This document shows, in pieces, positions 7,248-9,787 of a DNA stretch of 9,787 nucleotides (position 1 is the first letter of the stretch; each line of letters starts with the position of its first letter). The DNA lies in contig CAMATR010000036.1 of NCBI GenBank assembly GCA_945861175.1, forward strand, positions 1 through 9,787, in the 5' to 3' direction. The DNA comes from Chitinophaga pinensis (GTDB taxonomy: Bacteria; Bacteroidota; Bacteroidia; Flavobacteriales_D; Crocinitomicaceae). The notes under the pieces are model-generated. The model made no database searches, was not told the origin of the DNA, and saw only the letters and a list, made by a program, of their open reading frames with translations. The translations under genes were made by a program, and so were the position numbers.

Positions 7248-9787
7248 ATGAAATTGAAGAATTTACTGCTTTTGTTTGTAGCACTCAGTGTATTGCCCCT
7301 TTTCTCTCAAACCTTCACCAATAACAGAGAAAAATTTGTCAAAGAATTTGAAAAATCACTAACTGATTTTGGAAAAGGTGAGTTTTCAGATTTTGCAAAA
7401 AATAGGCTGCCTGAAATGCTTCTTGAAACCAGTAATTTTCCTGAGAGTTATTTCACAAAAATGGTCGAAACATGCAATTTAATGACCACTAAAAACCTCA
7501 AGCCATATCCTGAAATCTATCAATATGTTTTTTCATCTTATTCTTTTATAAAGGAAAAACAATCCATTAATAGTTATAAAGCTTGGCACAGTTCTATAGA
7601 TAAATTACTCGAAGGAAAGAATATTAAGAAGTTTGAGGATTTTATTGAGTTATCTGCTGGTTTCTTCTCTGAACGAAAACTCTCAGACGCATCAAATTTT
7701 ATTTGGTTTTATGAAGGTGGAGAATATTCATTTGAGTTTACAGACAAACCTTTTATTAACTGCAAAGGGGGCAATTTAATTTGTCGAGTGGTCAATAGGA
7801 ATTCCAAGACAAAAGAAAAACAACCTTACAGCGATAGTATAGTCGTATTTAACACCGCAGGGTCATACGATCCGGTTCTTAAACGTTGGGATGGAAATGG
7901 TGGATTAGTTACATGGCAAAAGGTTGGTTTATCTAAAGATGAAACGAATGCCACTTTAAGAAACTATGACGTGTCTTGTAAAACACCTAATTTCAATGCT
8001 GATTCCGTGCTCTTAAAAACAAAATATTTTACCAATACTATCCCAGGGATAATTTCTGATAGAGCTTCTACAATTAATAGGGAAGAGGATAGGATTTATC
8101 CAAACTTTATTTCTTATGAAAAGCGATTGATTATTAAAAATATAAAACCGGATGTAGATTATGACGGAGGATTTTCTCTCCGTGGAGCAAGTTTTGTCGG
8201 AATGGGAACTCCAAAAGAACCTGCAAAAATCATAGTATATAGAAATGGGAAAGTATTTGTAAAATCCGCTGCTCAAATCATCTACATCTACCCAACACGA
8301 ATTTCGAGTAACAATTCTTCCACTGCATTGTATTTAAATTCGGGAGATTCAATAACGCATCCAGGCTGTCATTTCGGGTATGACATGGATAAAAAAATTA
8401 TAGAGTTTACAAGAACAAAAACGGGAAATGGCATGGCTCCATTTGGGGACAGTTATCACCAATTGGATATATATGTTGCCAAGATGACTTGGAAGACAGA
8501 GGAACAAGATGTTTATTTCACATATGATTTTGGGACTTCCCAAGAACAGCGAATAGCAAGTTTTGAATCCAAATCATACTTTGATGAGCGATTGTTTGAT
8601 CGTCTTCAAGGACTTGAATCTGTTCATCCTCTGCAGTCACTTTGGAAATATTGTTATAAGTACGATGAGTTCACAATCAATGAAGGTAAAGCGGCATCGG
8701 CATTAAATAAAACCATAGAACAAGCTCGTCCGGTTTTAATAGATTTATCTAGTTATGGATTTATCAATTATGATTTAGATGCACAAACGGTAAGTATTAA
8801 TCCAAAACTTGATCACTTTGTCCAAGGAAAGGCAAAAAGAAAAGATTACGATTACCTTACTTTCGTTTCAGACTTGCGTCCCAAGGAATTGAAAGGTTTT
8901 TCTGAAGATCAAATAAAAGAAGACAAAAATCTTCAGGCTATGATTGAACTCTATGCGCAGCAAGCGGAAGAGCGAAGGTTAATGACTTATTTTGGTAAAA
9001 TGAATTTAGGGACTATGGAACTTGATCTAAACGCTGTAGATGAAGTTAACCTTTCGGATAAACAATTTACCAAGATTTTCCCTCAAGGAAGCAGGGTAGT
9101 TATAACAGAAAATAGAAATTTTGAATTTAGTGGCTGGGTTAATTCCGGAAAAATTGAAGTACAGGCTTTAAGCGCTAACTTCAATTATAAGGATAATAAA
9201 ATTAATTTATTAAAGACATATAAATCTCTTTTGCGCGTTAGGCCTTTAAAGCCTGAAGATGGAAATAAGGTTATAGCAATGAGAGGAACTATAAATGGTA
9301 TTACGGGCGAATTATTAGTAGATGATCCCACAAATCGTTCAGGAAACAATTCAGAGATTAGCACATATCCTAAATTAATTATTTCAAAGAATTGTTTCGT
9401 TTATTATAATTCAAAGACCATATCCCGGGGTGTTTATGATAGTTCCCGGTTTTACTATACTGTATTTCCTTTTGAAATCGACAGTATGGATAATTTCAAC
9501 GAATTATCTTTCCATCTTAAAGGAGAGCTAACTTCTGCAGGAATTTTCCCTAAAATACTCGAAGATTTGGTGATTATGCCTGATTATTCTTTTGGGTTTT
9601 CTACTAAAGCTCCCAAGGGAGGCTATGATTTTTACGGCACAGGAGCAAAATATGAAGACAAAATATTGCTCTCGAACAATGGTCTGCAAGGCGCTGGAAC
9701 AATCAATTTTGTAGAATCATCATCAATTTCCAAAGCACTCTACTTCATGCCTGATTCCACGGTCGGTTATGCTTCTTTTGTCAATAG
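7248..9787 (+). CDS. Very long uncharacterised exported protein, partial at its 3' end
   Basis: The open frame runs from ATG 7248 through the right edge without a stop: 846 complete codons are visible and the C-terminus is missing. Residues 1-20 form a signal peptide (KLKNLLLLFVALSVLPLFS after Met), so the product is exported. I recognise no named domain. Residues 22-145 look helical (EKFVKEFEKSLTDFGKGEF). Residues 150-450 are beta-rich and include FVGMGTPKEPAKIIVYRNGK at 316-335. Residues 460-518 read like a winged helix. Residues 620-846 are again beta-rich, with NFEFSGWVNSGKIEVQ at 624-639 and FHLKGELTSAGIFPK at 755-769. From memory, similar very long proteins occur in Flavobacteriales without an assigned function; that needs a search to confirm. 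The gene starts 6 bp after prmA, so it is probably in the same transcript. An envelope or periplasmic structural role is inference only. Confidence 0.85.
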   Translation, partial: MKLKNLLLLFVALSVLPLFSQTFTNNREKFVKEFEKSLTDFGKGEFSDFAKNRLPEMLLETSNFPESYFTKMVETCNLMTTKNLKPYPEIYQYVFSSYSFIKEKQSINSYKAWHSSIDKLLEGKNIKKFEDFIELSAGFFSERKLSDASNFIWFYEGGEYSFEFTDKPFINCKGGNLICRVVNRNSKTKEKQPYSDSIVVFNTAGSYDPVLKRWDGNGGLVTWQKVGLSKDETNATLRNYDVSCKTPNFNADSVLLKTKYFTNTIPGIISDRASTINREEDRIYPNFISYEKRLIIKNIKPDVDYDGGFSLRGASFVGMGTPKEPAKIIVYRNGKVFVKSAAQIIYIYPTRISSNNSSTALYLNSGDSITHPGCHFGYDMDKKIIEFTRTKTGNGMAPFGDSYHQLDIYVAKMTWKTEEQDVYFTYDFGTSQEQRIASFESKSYFDERLFDRLQGLESVHPLQSLWKYCYKYDEFTINEGKAASALNKTIEQARPVLIDLSSYGFINYDLDAQTVSINPKLDHFVQGKAKRKDYDYLTFVSDLRPKELKGFSEDQIKEDKNLQAMIELYAQQAEERRLMTYFGKMNLGTMELDLNAVDEVNLSDKQFTKIFPQGSRVVITENRNFEFSGWVNSGKIEVQALSANFNYKDNKINLLKTYKSLLRVRPLKPEDGNKVIAMRGTINGITGELLVDDPTNRSGNNSEISTYPKLIISKNCFVYYNSKTISRGVYDSSRFYYTVFPFEIDSMDNFNELSFHLKGELTSAGIFPKILEDLVIMPDYSFGFSTKAPKGGYDFYGTGAKYEDKILLSNNGLQGAGTINFVESSSISKALYFMPDSTVGYASFVN

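Noticed and set aside
8013..8543. Minus-strand ORFs of 64-87 codons
   Set aside because: They are antisense to the long exported-protein frame, which is open across the whole region with a signal peptide.

Overview
This AT-rich window looks like a chromosomal segment from a member of the Bacteroidota, most likely of the Flavobacteriales. Three things point there: a secreted PKD-repeat protein that ends in a gliding-motility-associated C-terminal domain (type IX secretion cargo), the neighbourhood folP / DUF1599 / BT_3928-type DoxX protein / tpiA / prmA, and starts that lack Shine-Dalgarno sequences. I see no tRNA, rRNA, CRISPR array, insertion sequence, integrase or phage gene.

Layout. Positions 1-3084 are on the minus strand: folP (dihydropteroate synthase, 2230-3084), then 78 bp downstream a large cysteine-rich surface or secreted protein (1-2151) whose C-terminus lies beyond the left edge. 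From 3095 to the right edge everything is on the plus strand: a two-copy DUF1599 protein (3095-3640), a polytopic DoxX/MauE-like membrane protein with a C-terminal thioredoxin-like domain (3651-5402), a 253-bp gene-free leader, tpiA (5656-6405), prmA (6405-7241, sharing one base with tpiA), and a very long uncharacterised exported protein (7248 to beyond 9787).

How the genes relate. folP supplies dihydropteroate for folate. The DUF1599 and BT_3928-type genes are recurrent companions of folP and tpiA in Bacteroidota, but their roles are not established. tpiA is glycolytic. prmA methylates ribosomal protein L11. The 10-bp, 1-bp-overlap and 6-bp junctions suggest two plus-strand transcription units: DUF1599 with BT_3928-type, and tpiA with prmA and the exported protein. 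The folP and DUF1599 start codons are only about 10 bp apart, so their promoters must lie inside each other's coding sequence.

The least explained parts are the long exported protein, which contains a segment that reads like a winged helix, and the BT_3928/DUF1599 pair. The surface-protein gene carries an 8-base G/C homopolymer and an apparent frame break in its C-terminal sorting domain. Nothing here is clearly a new defence or mobile system.
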